Source: Scleromitrula shiraiana (Eukaryota; Ascomycota; Leotiomycetes; Helotiales; Sclerotiniaceae). From it: 64,000 nt of DNA. Below the pieces are notes generated by a model. That model was not told the origin of the DNA. It saw only the letters and a list, made by a program, of their open reading frames with translations, and did no database searches. The position numbers were made by a program, and so were the translations under genes. The DNA lies in assembly GCA_028455995.1 (NCBI GenBank), contig JABELC010000004.1, positions 2,666,001 to 2,730,000 on the forward strand, written 5' to 3'. Below, piece after piece: positions 11,660-24,163 of this stretch (position 1 is the first letter of the stretch; each line of letters opens with the position of its first letter).

Positions 11660-13189
11660 TTAATCCGAACCCAAATCATCATCATCATCCAAACTATCCT
11701 CCCTCCCCCTCCTCTCCCCACCCGCACCCGCACCCCCCATTCCCTGTAAATCCTCCTCCCCCTCCGCATCCGCATCCACATCCGCATCCTCATCCTCCTC
11801 CCCATCCGCATCCTCCTCCTCCTCCGGCGGCCCATAAGGCATCGTCCTATAAACATCCGTCTGTCTCTTCATCTCCTCACTCATATCCGTAACACTCAGA
11901 TCCACCAAATCCGTAACCTTCGCATCCTCGTCCTCCCCCAGCGGCAGCACCCCCCTCATCTTCTGGATATTCTTATTCCGCTGCGGTCGAATCGCCGTAC
12001 GTTGAACCGTGGGATAGTAGTATGCGCCTCGTTGTCTCAATCCATCTGTGCCATCGTGAACGGCGACTACGACTTCCTCTTCGTATTTTTCCGCGACTCC
12101 GCCTGTGGTGTGGGCGCTCTCATAGGCGCGGAGTCGCTTGAGTCGGAATGAGCCTTTGCCATCTTCTTCGTTGATGCGGGAATAGAGATTTATATCATCG
12201 TGTTCTGGATCTAGGACGTCGAATTTTCGCTTGAAATTCTTTGCGTCCGTGGTGTTTTCTGGCATGAACATTTCATATTCGATCGTATCATCCGGAGCGG
12301 GATTGTTCTGGGGATCTAATTCATAAGCTTCACGAATGGCGGCTTTGGCTCGTTCTTCCTCTTCGCTGGGTGGTACTGGTCGCAAGATACTGCTTTCGAG
12401 TCGGATATCATAGGTGTTGCTTGGGGGGACGGGGTTGGTTAGGAATTTAACCATGACGTATCCACCAACATCTGGGAAGGCATCGAGATCCGGGAGAAGA
12501 GGATGAGCATTAACCAGACTAACATTTCGTTTCGTGGGATGTCGTACTCGACTATGATCTTTGAGATTGGTAGCAGCGGTCTGGAAACCTTTCTCAATTT
12601 GCGCTTTGATGTATTCAGGAGATTCGCGATCCGGGGCTCTTTCAATTGCGTTCTTAGATCGACGGCTTCCGATATTATCGACGAGAGACTTGGATGTCGT
12701 GGATTCGAAACGCGATTTTGATGTATATGCAGAGATGTACTCGGTGCGCCGCAAGAAAGAAACACCCGAGTCTGATAATTTAGGTTTGCCTAATGTAGCG
12801 AGAGGTCGTAAAAGATTACGATCACCGGGATGAATTGGTGGAGGATGCAATGGTGCTTGTATAGCTATAATAGGTAAAAGTGAGTTATTGTGTCAAATTG
12901 AAGAGATCTATCTGCTCTAGAAAAACTTACAACTCTCATCTCCATCGAAAATTCCCGGCATTCCAACCAAATCCAATGGCATACCAAGCTCGGCATCAGC
13001 TTCAATATTCAATGGCTGATCTCGAGCTAATCTTGTAGCAAATCCAGGTGTGGTATATTGACCACTGGCGAGGCCAGTATTGGGGATATCCAAGAGCTTG
13101 GGTGGATTAGGAGGTGGTGGTAAGGCATTGGAATATCGTATGCGCGCAATATATTCTTGGTGAACAATTTTAGATCCGGAGGATGCCAT
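11660..13189 (-). CDS. paf1: RNA polymerase II-associated factor 1 (Paf1)
   Basis: Exons 13189-12931 and 12864-11660 give 487 aa. The 66-nt intron (GTAAGT to TATAG) is in phase. The start at 13189 gives MASSGSKIVHQEYIARIRY. The N-terminal hallmark of the Paf1 family is clear: PPPPNPPKLLDIP, FATRLARDQPLNIE and ELGMPLDLVGMPG. A second conserved block, FLRRTEYISAYTSKSRFE, follows the intron. Paf1 is a core subunit of the PAF1 complex. That complex travels with elongating RNA polymerase II in the nucleus and supports H2B ubiquitination and H3K4/K36 methylation. The C-terminus is a long Asp/Glu tract (about residues 430-487), usual for the family. An ATG nine codons upstream (13216) is in frame, but the downstream start fits better. 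Confidence 0.95.
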
Positions 13190-14143
13190 CTTGTTGTTGG
13201 CTGACACTCTTGTCAAGTACTTGAATTTGGATGGTTGAGATGTAGAGTCGTAATAATTTTGGAGGTTGCTCGCGCGTCGGGAAAAGAAACACTAGTGACG
13301 AGGCTGAGGACGAACTGTGCTTTAATCCCCCGGTAAGGTATTTCGTTGTGCAGGTCGTAAATGTGCTTGGTTTTTTGCAAGTGATCTTCTTTAATAATTT
13401 TTTTATTCCTATGTTATCGTCTTATTATTGGAAAGTGAGAGGTAATATTACAGAATTGAAATTAGAATGATTAGCCTTATTGTTCATAGTTCATAGTTCA
13501 TAGCTCATAGAGTGTTTGGCACAAACTCGGTTATATCATTGATGTCATGATATACTTTAAGGGCAAGAAAAGAGTCATGTATGTCTATCGGTGCCTAGAC
13601 AATGAAATTTTCATATAGTCCATCCAATTCAGGTTCGTCTTCTTGGCCCTTGATTTGCGCTACTCAGATGAAGAACCTAAAATACTATCTACCATAGTGA
13701 GCCTGAAGCTATTCAAAGTCGAGATGAGCAATTTTACTAGACATTTTGCATTGCATATTTTGAGGTAACTTGGATATCAGTGACATTGACAGAGAGTTGC
13801 TTGAAACTTGCAATGGCATAGTATTCGTCTTTCTTGAAAGGAGACGATGGGCTTTTAAATGGTACCTTCTATCTGCCAAAGTAGCTCTCTATCTGCCAAG
13901 TAGCTCTCTAGCTACTTCATGCCTGCATTCTAATGGCCCAAATCATCCCTAGGTGTAGTGAGAATATAGAAAGGTATAATTAAAAAGTCAATAAGCTGTA
14001 TCGCCTCCCGCTCCCATAGAATCGTCCAATGAACACATATGAAGTACAACTTTTGTACACATGAAATGCAGAACCATCATTTTTCTGTCGCCATTATCCC
14101 GGAGATCATTCATTCGTTGCATTCCATAACCCGATCATCTAGC
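13190..14143. other. PAF1 upstream region and RER1 3' region, no gene seen
   Basis: No convincing frame. A small tandem duplication (ATCTGCCAAGTAGCTCTCTA-like) lies near 13872-13912, and GTTCATA is repeated three times near 13480-13505. Confidence 0.55.
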
Positions 14144-14913
14144 TTACGAGCTATTTTTGGTGTATTTCGTCTTGCCAAATGTGAAGGGTACATATCGATA
14201 TTTAATCATATGTTGAATTTGTCTCCGCACTATCGAAACCTGTATCAGCATGCATTTCCTTCATCCCCTGTCTGGAGAACTCACTTGTCAACAGAAATAG
14301 AATTAACCAATAAACAACCAAGACTGGCCAAAATACGGGAACATCAAAGATCTCGAACCAAGTACACGTAAATGCAATCGCAATCGCCCTTGTTGCCGAA
14401 TGCCAAAATTTAAACTCAGGGAGTCTTCGAATGAAAGGACGAAATTCTTCGTCTTGCTTGGTAGGTAAACCGCCCGCAGCTCCATCCTCCATATCATTAT
14501 CCATGGCTTCATTTGACGGGTCGAATTTAGGTTGTAAGAAGGCGAGAAAGAGGTTTAGGAGGTAGATACCGAGAGAATATGCCACTATAGAATCATGAGC
14601 TTTGAAGACAGGAATTGGATGAGGCTGAATATACCAATATACCATCCTTGTGCGACGAATATGCGAACGAAGAACAACATCAGCATGCCAGCTGTAGCGA
14701 GCCATCTGTAGGGAACATATGGTGTTGATTTATCCAACCAAGCTTGATATTGCTATTTAAATCTCACATTAGCTCCCAGTTACCTTCTAGAGTATGCGCT
14801 CTTGAAATTAAGAACTCGTTGATCAAACTTACACGACCCAACTTAGATGTCTGCGAGCTCACGGCCGAGAAAGGCCCAGCTGATTCAAACGAATCCATAT
14901 CTCCTGAATCCAT
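14144..14913 (-). CDS. rer1: RER1 family Golgi-to-ER retrieval receptor
   Basis: Exons 14913-14833, 14752-14635, 14584-14285 and 14229-14144 give 194 aa. Introns are 80, 50 and 55 nt, all GT-AG and in phase. The joined protein contains DKSTPYVPYRW, FVAQGWYIVAYSLGIYLLNL, FLQPKFDP, GLPTKQDEEFRPFIRRLPEF, PVFWPVLVVYW and MRRQIQHMIKYRYVPF. This is almost the family consensus from end to end. Rer1 has four membrane spans and sits in the early Golgi. It returns escaped ER membrane proteins, such as Sec12, and unassembled subunits to the ER in COPI vesicles. The second intron is only 50 nt and has no stop in one frame, so a naive reading translates through it and shifts. The C-terminal tail is basic (FGKTKYTKNSS). 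It is head-to-head with the enoyl-CoA hydratase gene. Confidence 0.95.
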
Positions 14914-15303
14914 AGTTCCTGTGGTTTCTATTGAATGTAGTGTCACAGAGAAATGCGCCTTTTGTCGAAGTTATTGCAAGTTGAAGGAGTAACTTATGAA
15001 TGGTAGGCGCGATAAGTTCCAAAGTTGGATTGAAGTTTTCCAAATCGAGACCACCTGTCTCGACTGGAGCGCCACACGTGGCGTTAGGGGCTGGTGCTTT
15101 ACACGGGCCATTACCATTGTTACAATGTTGACAGGGGTAGCTCTTGGAATGGCCGAGGACAAACGACCGGCTTAAGGATTATACAATGTAACATCCATAT
15201 CTCAACTTGACTTCAATTGAAGCTACTTTTGATTCGATTCCATGACATATCTAAGGTATCAGGAATAAAACATAATACAAAACAGATCCATACACTCAGA
15301 ACC
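14914..15303. promoter_or_regulatory. Divergent upstream region of RER1 and enoyl-CoA hydratase
   Basis: These 390 bp separate two opposite starts. The RER1 frame is open 33 bp upstream to another ATG (14946); the closer ATG was preferred. No specific motif was identified. Confidence 0.45.
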
Positions 15304-16229
15304 ATGAATTCAATCAGAACTTTACGACCTCTTACATCATGCTTCAGGGCTTCAACTCTCCCCGCACTTCGATATTCCTCTAGCTTTTCAGTGAAATCAT
15401 ATGAATTCATCCAGACAACAGAACCACGACCTGGTGTAGGGCAAAGTAGATTCATCATGATTCCTTCTGAATGATAATTTACTAATCTGTTTTGAAAGTA
15501 ACACTTAATCGTCCAAAAGCACTCAATGCCCTCTCTACACCCCTCATCACCGAACTCAACCAAGCTCTCCAAGCCTTCGATCAATCCACCTCAATCTCTG
15601 CCATTATACTTACCGGCTCTGCTAAAGCTTTTGCAGCTGGTGCAGATATCAAAGAGATGGCACCTCTTACATTCTCAGAAGCTTATACAACTTCATTTAT
15701 AGAATCTTGGTCGTCTTTAACAACTATGATCAAGAAGCCTATAATCGCGGCTGTATCTGGGCATGCATTAGGAGGAGGTTGCGAATTAGCTCTTATGTGC
15801 GATGTACTATATTGCACAGAGAAGGCGAATTTCGGACAACCAGAGATTAAACTGGGGACGATACCTGGGGCTGGAGGAAGCCAAAGATTAACAAGAGCAA
15901 TTGGAAAGGCTAGAGCAATGGAACTTATCTTGACAGGAAAGAGCTTCACTGGAAAGGAAGCGGGAGAGTGGGGAGTTGCTGCTAGGACGTTTGCTAGTTG
16001 GGAAGAATTAATGGAGGGCGCTCTTACAACTGCCGAGACAATTGCAGGGTATAGTAAGGTTGCAGTGCAAGCTGCGAAGGAGGTCGTGAACAAGAGTCAA
16101 GACTTACCATTGAGAGATGGAGTGGAGTATGAAAGGAGAGTTTTTCACAGTTTGTTTGGAAGCCAGGATCAAAAGATTGGGATGAAGGCATTTGCAGAGA
16201 AGGGGACGGCCGAGTGGACTCATAAGTGA
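15304..16229 (+). CDS. Mitochondrial short-chain enoyl-CoA hydratase
   Basis: Exons 15304-15445 and 15499-16229 give 290 aa. The 53-nt intron (GTAGAT to GAAAG) is in phase and restores VGQITLNRPKALNALS, the first conserved block of the crotonase family. Other blocks are FAAGADIKEM (oxyanion-hole region), AAVSGHALGGGCELALMCD and FGQPEIKLGTIPGAGG; the Glu residues of these last two blocks are the catalytic pair. The enzyme hydrates trans-2-enoyl-CoA to L-3-hydroxyacyl-CoA in beta-oxidation and in amino-acid breakdown. The N-terminus (MNSIRTLRPLTSCFRAS, then LRYSSS) is Arg/Ser-rich without acidic residues, as in a mitochondrial targeting peptide, and fixes the start at 15304. The length agrees with ECHS1-type proteins. 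Confidence 0.94.
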
Positions 16230-16957
16230 TTTCTGTGCCTTTTTGATTCAATGAATCTATGGCAGTAGTTCCTAGATTACTTCCTAGAATTAACAAAGGT
16301 TTGATAGCTGGAAGAGCCAAAAGTTCTGGGCGTTCACTCAATTCTCCACTCAATATTCTGAATGGTTAAGCAGTGTTTCGAAATGCCAGCCAAAACTATC
16401 AAGGCAGCATCATCAACATCAAATACGCAATCGCTGCTATTATTAACATATTGAACGAGTATTCAATAATTTGAAGAGGTGACTAGAAGTCTATTTCACA
16501 GTAAGTTCGATTGCAAGCTAAAATATCACATTTTATGCACGCCAATGGTTTCGAAGGATTGAACCACGTGCTTGGAGAGAACAATTTGCTGCCTGTACTC
16601 AACCGGCAACAACTGAGTGGCAATTTTGCTTGTGCAATGCTCAGGAATGATTTACTTTTTCAGGGCGACTCGTTGTCGAACAGCGGCTTAGACAAGAAAA
16701 AATAGTAGGGGCGGCCGTTATTTGGCTTTTGTATACAGTTACAGCTAGGTTCCATCAATTCACAAATTAATATGCGATGACTGAGAGCGAGTAGTTCCTC
16801 CAAGCAGTAAAGAATCAATATAGTGAGTAACGCTTTATTTTGGGACCACTAAGATTCTCTTCTGGGTCCAGTTCATATCTTCGTCTATTATGCAGCTCTC
16901 GACTACAAATATGGTCGCCATTGTCGTATATCCAGCGACTGCTAGTAAATCATCAAG
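16230..16957. other. Convergent intergenic region, no gene seen
   Basis: This region lies between the stops of the enoyl-CoA hydratase (+) and the barrel protein (-). A 64-codon frame at 16511-16705 has no recognisable feature and was not accepted. Confidence 0.5.
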
Positions 16958-17683
16958 TCATTCCAAGTCACCTGCAGGTTTAAAATCGACATAACTACTC
17001 TCCCCCCCAATATCCTTCTCAACCAATATCTTCTGTGCCTTCTCGCCCGTTTCCAGGGCATCCCACCCAACAGCAGCAACAAACAATTTGCCCTTCTCGC
17101 CACTGACTGGATCAATAGAAACACCACATGCAACCCCGGTACAGCCATCTATCTCCTCCAATTTTGAAACCTGAGCTTGAAGTTCATCGTACGATAACTT
17201 GCTAGAACCTCGTTCTATGTTGAGAATTTGAAGAGTATGAGCTTTGATAATCTCTTCTTTGGGAACAGAAGGTTTAGATTGCATGACTTCGATGGTTGGG
17301 GGACCAGCGAGAATTTGCTGACCCAAGGACATGAATTCTCCAAAGCTGGGTGATTCTAAAATGAAGCGTGATAGTCAGTCTGTTATTCATGTGGATTAGT
17401 AGAGAGTGATCAGGGAATTACTTGTGAACTTGATTGGAGCATCTATGGATTCCCAGTTTATCAGAATATCGAGTTTGAGTGGGTCTGAATGATGGAGTCC
17501 CCAGCTTGGTTGTTGTTAGCATCGTGATATAAATTAAGAATGATTGTTAATGATGCGGGGCATATACCGGGTGGCAAGAAAGCCCTCTTGAGACTTTAGT
17601 ATTTGAAGTATGCCTTTGAGAGCCACTTTGGACTCGGCAATATCATCTTTCAGTGTGAAAATGGCGCGTTCGGTGATAGCCAT
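16958..17683 (-). CDS. Small dimeric alpha/beta-barrel (ABM-like) protein
   Basis: Exons 17683-17568, 17504-17422 and 17355-16958 give 198 aa. Introns are 63 and 66 nt, GT-AG and in phase. The joined N-terminus is MAITERAIFTLKDDIAES; WGLHHSDPLKLDILINWES follows. The pattern looks like two half-repeats of about 95 residues. Each has a beta strand, a helix and an INWES or AAVGWDALE strand, as in dimeric alpha+beta barrels of the ABM/stress-response type. Function is not known; some relatives are monooxygenase-like and others only bind ligands. No catalytic residue can be named. It is small and acidic, without signal peptide or membrane segment, so a cytosolic location is likely. Confidence 0.78.
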
Positions 17684-18446
17684 GTTGAAATACTGGTGTC
17701 AATATTACTCAATTGTTGGGATAAATGTATTTGGTAGATGCCAGGTGTTATCCTCATGATAATAGTTCTAAATAAAATATTGGAGGTTTGAGATGAAATG
17801 TAGATGTAGAATCTACTCGCATGGAAATTGATATATGTGTATGTGTACGTACGAGGGGATAAGCGCCAAGTATATTTATGTGTCTCGAAAAAGGACACTG
17901 CTATAGAAGAACCATGAAGCTCACATCAGCGACAGCCCTATCGTTAGGTTATCTAAACAAAAGAGAAGGTCAGTATTCTGCAACTTGTCAATTCGACTTT
18001 CCTTTCTACCACAAATAGTGGGATGTTGAATGACTAGTGATGTTGGAACTTCTTCACTATGTGCTGTATGGAAAGTATTTGGTTCATGCACCTTATCCCA
18101 TTCACGCTGGCACAACTTTCGAGTCTACGCATAGGTAGTCCAATAATATTCCTCGGATTAAAGTGATGTATTCTCATGCGTGTCACTATCGGCTCTTCAG
18201 TAATGCCGTCATCAAGCATTTTCATATTCTATTGGGCATCCTAATCGAGGAACATATATACAAATGCTTCGATATTTCCTATTTAGGAAATAAATTCTTA
18301 AGTATAATGTTCTTTCTATCTACCATGTTGACTGCAAGATACAATGGCAAAAGAAAGGGTCTTAGTTGACCGCTCCTCTAATAATGTTAAATTATCTAGT
18401 TGTTCCACATAATTAGCTGGAACGAATCCGATATCAATACTCTCTA
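17684..18446. other. Intergenic region, no gene seen
   Basis: Upstream region of the barrel protein. It is AT-rich and contains only short frames without coding character. Confidence 0.5.
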
Positions 18447-19345
18447 CTAGCTGGCTGCAGTTTCGATACACATAAACATGCATACCCTACCCCTCGATTC
18501 TTCCTCCTGCCGTCTTTTTCTCAGCACCTCCACAAACTCACTCACAATCCTCCTATAATCTACACTCCTATACGGTTCAAACCACTCTTTCCACCAACTC
18601 TTCCACTTACCAATTCTATTCTTTCTCTTTACCACCACCCCCAACTTCTCGCCATCGCATCGCAAAAGTCTTGCACTTCCGATCTCACATTGGGTTCAAT
18701 TATTTCCGCTCTTTTGTATCGCCATTTCATGAAGGCATTAGTTCGCGCTGTATCTTCATCCATTCTTTGCTTATTCTTGAGAATCTCGTTTAGTTCTGTG
18801 GAGTGAAGATTCTCGGGATGGGCAATCCCCCGTAGAGCAGTAAGTTTGACATAAGTCAGAATTTGAGAGGATGCCAGAACGCCGAGGAAGACGACGGAGC
18901 GATTATGTTGGGTTGCAATAGTAGTTGGAACGATTTGTCGGTAAAGACGGTAAGGTGTATGATCAGGTGGGTTTTCGCTGGTTTTGAGGGGTTGAATAGG
19001 CAAGGGAAGGTAGTGTGAACCCATTTGTTTGAAGCCTTAACTAGCTCGCCCCAATAAGTTTTCTGTGCGGGAGGTTGTTTTTTGATTAAAAGGGGGGGAT
19101 CGAGCTCAAACGTGCCTCTTCTGTGGAGAATTTGGGGAAGGTAAATTCCCAACCTGTAGCGAAAACTATCGCTGCTGTCGGAATTGCTACTCTGGTAGCA
19201 AGAGTGACGCTGTTAGATTGAACAAAAATTGTATGCATTTGTTGCACATCGATTAGGTTTTCATGATCTACCGTCTCAAACAAAGTACTGCTCTCTTGGA
19301 GAAACGGTGGGGCAGAGGGGTGAACGTATGTAGTATGCGGAATGG
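18447..19345 (-). pseudogene. Relic of a flavin-containing monooxygenase-like gene
   Basis: Three minus-strand frames must be stitched together to read one protein. Near 19340-19110 the text FETVDHENLIDVQ leads to AAIVFATGWEFTFPKF. The ATGWE block is typical of FMO/Baeyer-Villiger-type flavoproteins. It continues in a second frame (TYWGELVKASNKW, about 19060-19020), and then in a third (GSHYLPLPIQPL, RSVVFLGVLASSQILTYVKLTALRGIA, RYKRAEIIEP, 19020-18670). It ends in another frame shift (WKSWWKEWFEPYRSVDYRRI, 18665-18500). The FAD- and NADPH-binding N-terminal half is absent; an in-frame stop lies upstream near 19365. No GT-AG intron of sensible length explains the breaks. I call it a truncated pseudogene with about three frameshifts. 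Confidence 0.7.
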
Positions 19346-19706
19346 GTAGGGAAAAAAGTAGGGGTCAGGGGAGAAAGAAAAGAGAGTTACGGATAAATAT
19401 AAGAGTTTGTTTTTGATATTTGACGGTGGTAGTAGTGGGTGGTTCTTGATTTGGTCTACCTAGAATCGTGCATTTAAACCTCGAAATCCCCCCCCGAACC
19501 TCGGGTTTATTTCAAACGACTCTCCATCAGTTTTTCTTAAAAACCTCTCATACGAATATTCGAAAGCGCACACAAATAAAATCATAACAAGCACACACTT
19601 TACTCATAATATTCACTTGAAAACCTTTTATCACCCCACTCAAACTTAAGCTCCACACAAGTTGCTATCAACGTTTTTTAGCCAGAGGAATTTTCGAAGT
19701 CTCAAG

Positions 19707-20256
19707 ATGGATTCAGATCCCAACTCAGAACTCCAGCAAGTCCCCGATCTGGTTACAGACTCCACTCAGAACCCGAGTCACCCCCCGAGTGGAATATTGA
19801 TTGGAATTCCGATGAGGAAGGCTTACCTAAGGGAGGAAAAATGGAGCTTACGCTGTTGGTAGGGAAATATGGTATGAAAGATTGCAAGAAACTCAGAAAG
19901 TTTCTCCGGGAGTATAGGGAGACAGCAAATGGTCAAGCCATGCAATCTTTTCCGCAACTACTCAAATTCTTCTTTGACGATGCTGCTTGGCGCGGTGACA
20001 GCGAATTCGAAGGTCAAGCTCGATATTTGATGCCATATATTGAATCGAAATTGTTAATCAGACCAAGGAATCCATCAAGTTGTATCTCGAAAACTGTGAG
20101 CTTGGTTTATCTGCAGAGTGGAATTCAAGAGGGTATCGAGTTGGCGCTAGGCCTCCTCCCCACAAAAATGATTTAGAAAACCAAGAATTTTGGGTTTTGG
20201 AGACAGCACACAAAATAGCAGAGCAACAGTTGAAGGATCCTAAATGGAGAATGTAG
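19707..20256 (+). pseudogene. Unrecognised gene broken by two frameshifts
   Basis: A start at 19707 reads MDSDPNSELQQVPDLVTDST. The protein-like text then moves to another frame (PESPPEWNIDWNSDEEGLP, KKLRKFLREYRETANGQ, FPQLLKFFFDDAAWRGDSEF) and, from about 20055, to the third (ESIKLYLENCELGLSAEWNS, FWVLETAHKIAEQQ), with a stop at 20254-20256. Both changes go the same way, as after loss of one base each. The first falls near a run of six C (about 19781-19786). No canonical intron fits. I do not recognise the family; the acidic/aromatic pattern suggests a soluble protein. It may be a lineage-specific gene in decay, or intact in other isolates. Confidence 0.6.
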
Positions 20257-22877
20257 CGGATTCATCCGGGAAAGGAATCCGAGCTTACTAAACGGTTGTT
20301 GGGACTACCGTAGGAAACTGAGTAGAATTTGAGCGGTGGAAAGCAGTAAATCTTTACAGCTTACCGTTGTTCAATTGTTGTTGGTGGTGGACGCTTGTAT
20401 AGCTGATATCGAAAATTTGGGCTTTGAGTATTTGTTAAATTTGCTTAGAAAGTTGTGTTTTGAGCATGGGATACATTCGTTTACATGAACTTTCTTTCTT
20501 TGGTATGGATGTTCGAGCTGGTCAGATATTTGCTTTGGATCAAAACTGTAGTTTCAATAAAAAATCAAACACATGACTTTTGAGATCAAAATAGTAAAAT
20601 ACGCAAGAAAATGTGAATAATCTATGATTTGGATGGGAATATACACATATTCAGGATCCATCCGGGGATGTTTTAGGAAAATTTTGACTTGTACTTCTCC
20701 CGTCATCATGCTTGTATGTGTCTTGATATGGGAAGACTTATGGTACAGACAAGATCTTGCCTAAAAATTGATCCTCACTCGATTTGTAGCGCACGAGAAA
20801 GACTTCGCTGGTACACCTATAGAGCATGTCAATTCATTCATTTTAATAAATTTCATCAACATTTCTCACGACAAGGAGACTCGAGTAACAATTACCCTTC
20901 AACGTTCTCTCTCAATAACACTAAAACAACTCTACTCATATCCATCCAAATCCTACTATTTAATTATGAACTGACATATACGAGAGAAAATAGTATATAA
21001 TATATAGTGCGCACTTGCATGATCAATATCTCCGCTCTTCTCCGCTCTCCTCTCCTCTTAACTTCACTTCACACAGCGATCCATGGTATCACACAAAACT
21101 CAACATCCACATCACCACAAACGCCAAGCCGTTATCAAATGCACATAAATTTTATAAACACAGCCACAGCATATCACCAAATCTACAACGTTGCATACAT
21201 AAACCTTAGCACCATCAGCACCCTCGGCAGCCCCGATACTTCGGTACCATACCCTACCATCTCAGCACATCATATCGAACCATATCAGCATTGTACCTGA
21301 ATACCAAGCCAAGGAAAGTCAAGTCAAGTCATGCAATCTGACATAATCCCAATCTTAATCCCATAGGGCTGGGCTAGCAAGCCACCATTCGGACTAGTAT
21401 AGCTTGATCGCTCGTGGCAAGCTGGGATGAGGAATTTGGGAATGTGCTTACTTGGGATATTGATTTTATATTATGGAGGGCGGACTAGACTTTTTGGGGA
21501 AGTAATGTAATAATGCAGTCATCTTATAACTCCCAGACAAAAGTTTGATAGACATGAGTACTTTCGGTATTACTCGGTGCCGAAATTTAGACATTTGATA
21601 TATGTTCTCCGAAATGTATCTATCTGCTACTACGATAAGATAGTATACAAAAGCATTGTGATTTTGAAGATGCAAAAATAGATTGAATCCACTAGGATAC
21701 GAACGATTATCTAATTTGTATCCTCTCTCCTTTCCTATTGACTTGAAGGGAAATATCTATTCCTCATAGACAGCAAACTCACCAAACCCAAGAAACCAAC
21801 AAAAAGAAAACAACCCGGACAAGAAACCCAAGTCCGCAGCGAAAATCCGGATATAGGCCTAAAACCAAAGCATTCGCCGACGTGCATAAGGTTTGCATAC
21901 AGGCAGTCTCGTTTACGGAGTAGTTCGGTCGAAGTTCAGCCTTATGACTTCTTACCTAGGCTAAGTAAAGTAAGAGCATAAATTCTAATCTCCGTATTTA
22001 ATCGGTAAGATAATTTAAAGGGAGATATCGGATATAGTAATTGTGTTGTATGTGTGTCAGCAAATTGAGGTGTGGTAGTGTGCATGTACCTTTGTAGATA
22101 CAGACCGTTTTTATGCGAAGGCATGCGAGCATGCAAGCAAACATTCAAGATGTTGTGGACGGACGAATCTCGGATGTAGGTCCGATACTGAAACTAGAAC
22201 TTAAGAAAGGGAAGGGAGAGGGGGAGGGAGGGCATCTGATCGGATCCGAGAATTGAGCTGTTGGTTTGTGTGATTTGGATGGGAGGGAGGAGGAGGAGGG
22301 AAAAGGCGATGAGATGAGATTGGTTGATTGGCGATAAGATGATTTGGTGCTTGTGGTTGGTATGTACCGTATACTTTGAAACAAATCATCACATGCGAAG
22401 TATCAACCATCAACCATCAACCAGCAGAACCAACTCCAATGCTGAGCCAGCAACACTCATCTCAATCAGCCGAGCAATTTATACATACCATACCACGCGG
22501 AACTCCATCTCCTACCCATATATCGATATCCAGTAGTTAGTCTCTCCTCTCCTGAGATCGAAACAAGATAAACCGTCGTACAATATAATACCGTAAATAC
22601 AGTACCAAAAAAAACCAAATAAACAGGTAAACAAACAAGTAAAAATTTCCCAACCCAATAGCCAGCTCGCCATTCATCCTCGGTAGATAGATGTGTGTGT
22701 TACAATGGTGTTGTATATTATTGTCGGGTATGGTATCAATCGCTAACCCCACCTTTCAATTGCCCAGTTATCAGCCCAGCCCAGACTCTTGTGTTGTGTG
22801 TTTGTTAAGTGAGTGTGTTACTACCTGCACAAATCAGCAGCACCAAATCCCCAAAGTTTATACTCGGTGAGCTGAAC

Positions 22878-22936
22878 ACACACACATACACACATACACA
22901 CATACACACATACACACATACACACATACACATATA
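22878..22936. repeat. ACACAT microsatellite
   Basis: About seven imperfect ACACACAT units in the gene-poor stretch. Confidence 0.9.
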
Positions 22937-23283
22937 GTCGTGTCACAACACAAACGGCAAATGCCCAACCCAGACCCAGACCCAGACCCAGAAAACATTC
23001 AGCACAAAACAGGCAGAAAAAATACGGTGTGTTTTATAAGAATGAATTTGTTGAGCCTACCCCGGATTTAAATTACCAATTAATTATTTTCTATCTCTGC
23101 CGCGACGATCGCCAACGCATCCCCATCCCCATGCCCATGCCCATCCCCATCCACATTCTACCATGGTTGCGAATTTTCGATGCCCCGATAACGAATGAAT
23201 GGAGCAATCAGTTAGTCGGTTTGTATTTGACCGACTCGACTTCATTCCACTCACTCACCGCCCGAGTACAATATAGTATATGC

Positions 23284-23391
23284 ATGCAAGCAAGCAAGCA
23301 AGCAAGCAAGAGAGCAAGCAAAACAACGCTACATCCAGATTCAAAATCCACAGATACCGTACGTATGTATGTATGTATGTATGTATGTATG
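23284..23391. repeat. CAAG and ATGT microsatellites
   Basis: Two tetranucleotide arrays about 50 bp apart: CAAG/CAAG at 23284-23325 (slightly interrupted) and ATGT at 23361-23391. Confidence 0.85.
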
Positions 23392-24125
23392 TACAGCATA
23401 TAACATATTCCCACGTACCCACCGTCCATCGCAGGCGAGCGAGGAGAAGAATTTCTCGCATCGACCTATCTATCCACCTACCCACCCACTATGTATTCAT
23501 TTTCGCCCCGCATCGTTCTCTTGATTGGATTGTAAATAATGTATGCCCAAATCTACATTCATAGTATAGTATAGTATAGTATACCTAATAGTATACCTAG
23601 AGAGTATAGTAATCGGCTAGCTGGCATACATAGATAGATAGATAGCTAGCTGACACAAACAAACATACACAACTACGATGCCCTATTTACTTACCTAGAG
23701 ATGTCTATCTCCATCCCTCTCTCCAGCCAGCCAGCCAGCGAGGGAGGGCAAACACCCTCTCCTCTTGCCCTTTCAACTACTAAATGATTGAATTTCATCA
23801 ACGAATCTCTAAGCCCCATCGCATCCTTATCCCAATCCAATCCAATCCAGTCCAATACCAAATCAAAAAAAAAAAAATGCCCCCTCCCATCCCATCCCAT
23901 CCCCGCCCCGCTTACTACACACAGCCAACACCGGCCATCCCATCCCATGCCATGCCATCCCAAACACAAAGCGGTGAAAAAGGAACACCCATACCTCCGT
24001 ACTCCGCAGGTCCTCCGCACGCGCCTGCCTGGACGAGTAACGGGATCCGGAAAGCCTCGATATCCGATCCGATTTCTTCGCTTCAAGGGGGTTAGCGCTT
24101 TCTGGGATGGCTAGCTTGGCTCTAT

Positions 24126-24127
24126 GC

Positions 24128-24162
<35 letters not shown>

Positions 24163-24163
24163 C
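24126..24163. repeat. GAT trinucleotide microsatellite
   Basis: About twelve GAT copies; on the minus strand they read as a poly-His frame, which is not a gene. Confidence 0.9.
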
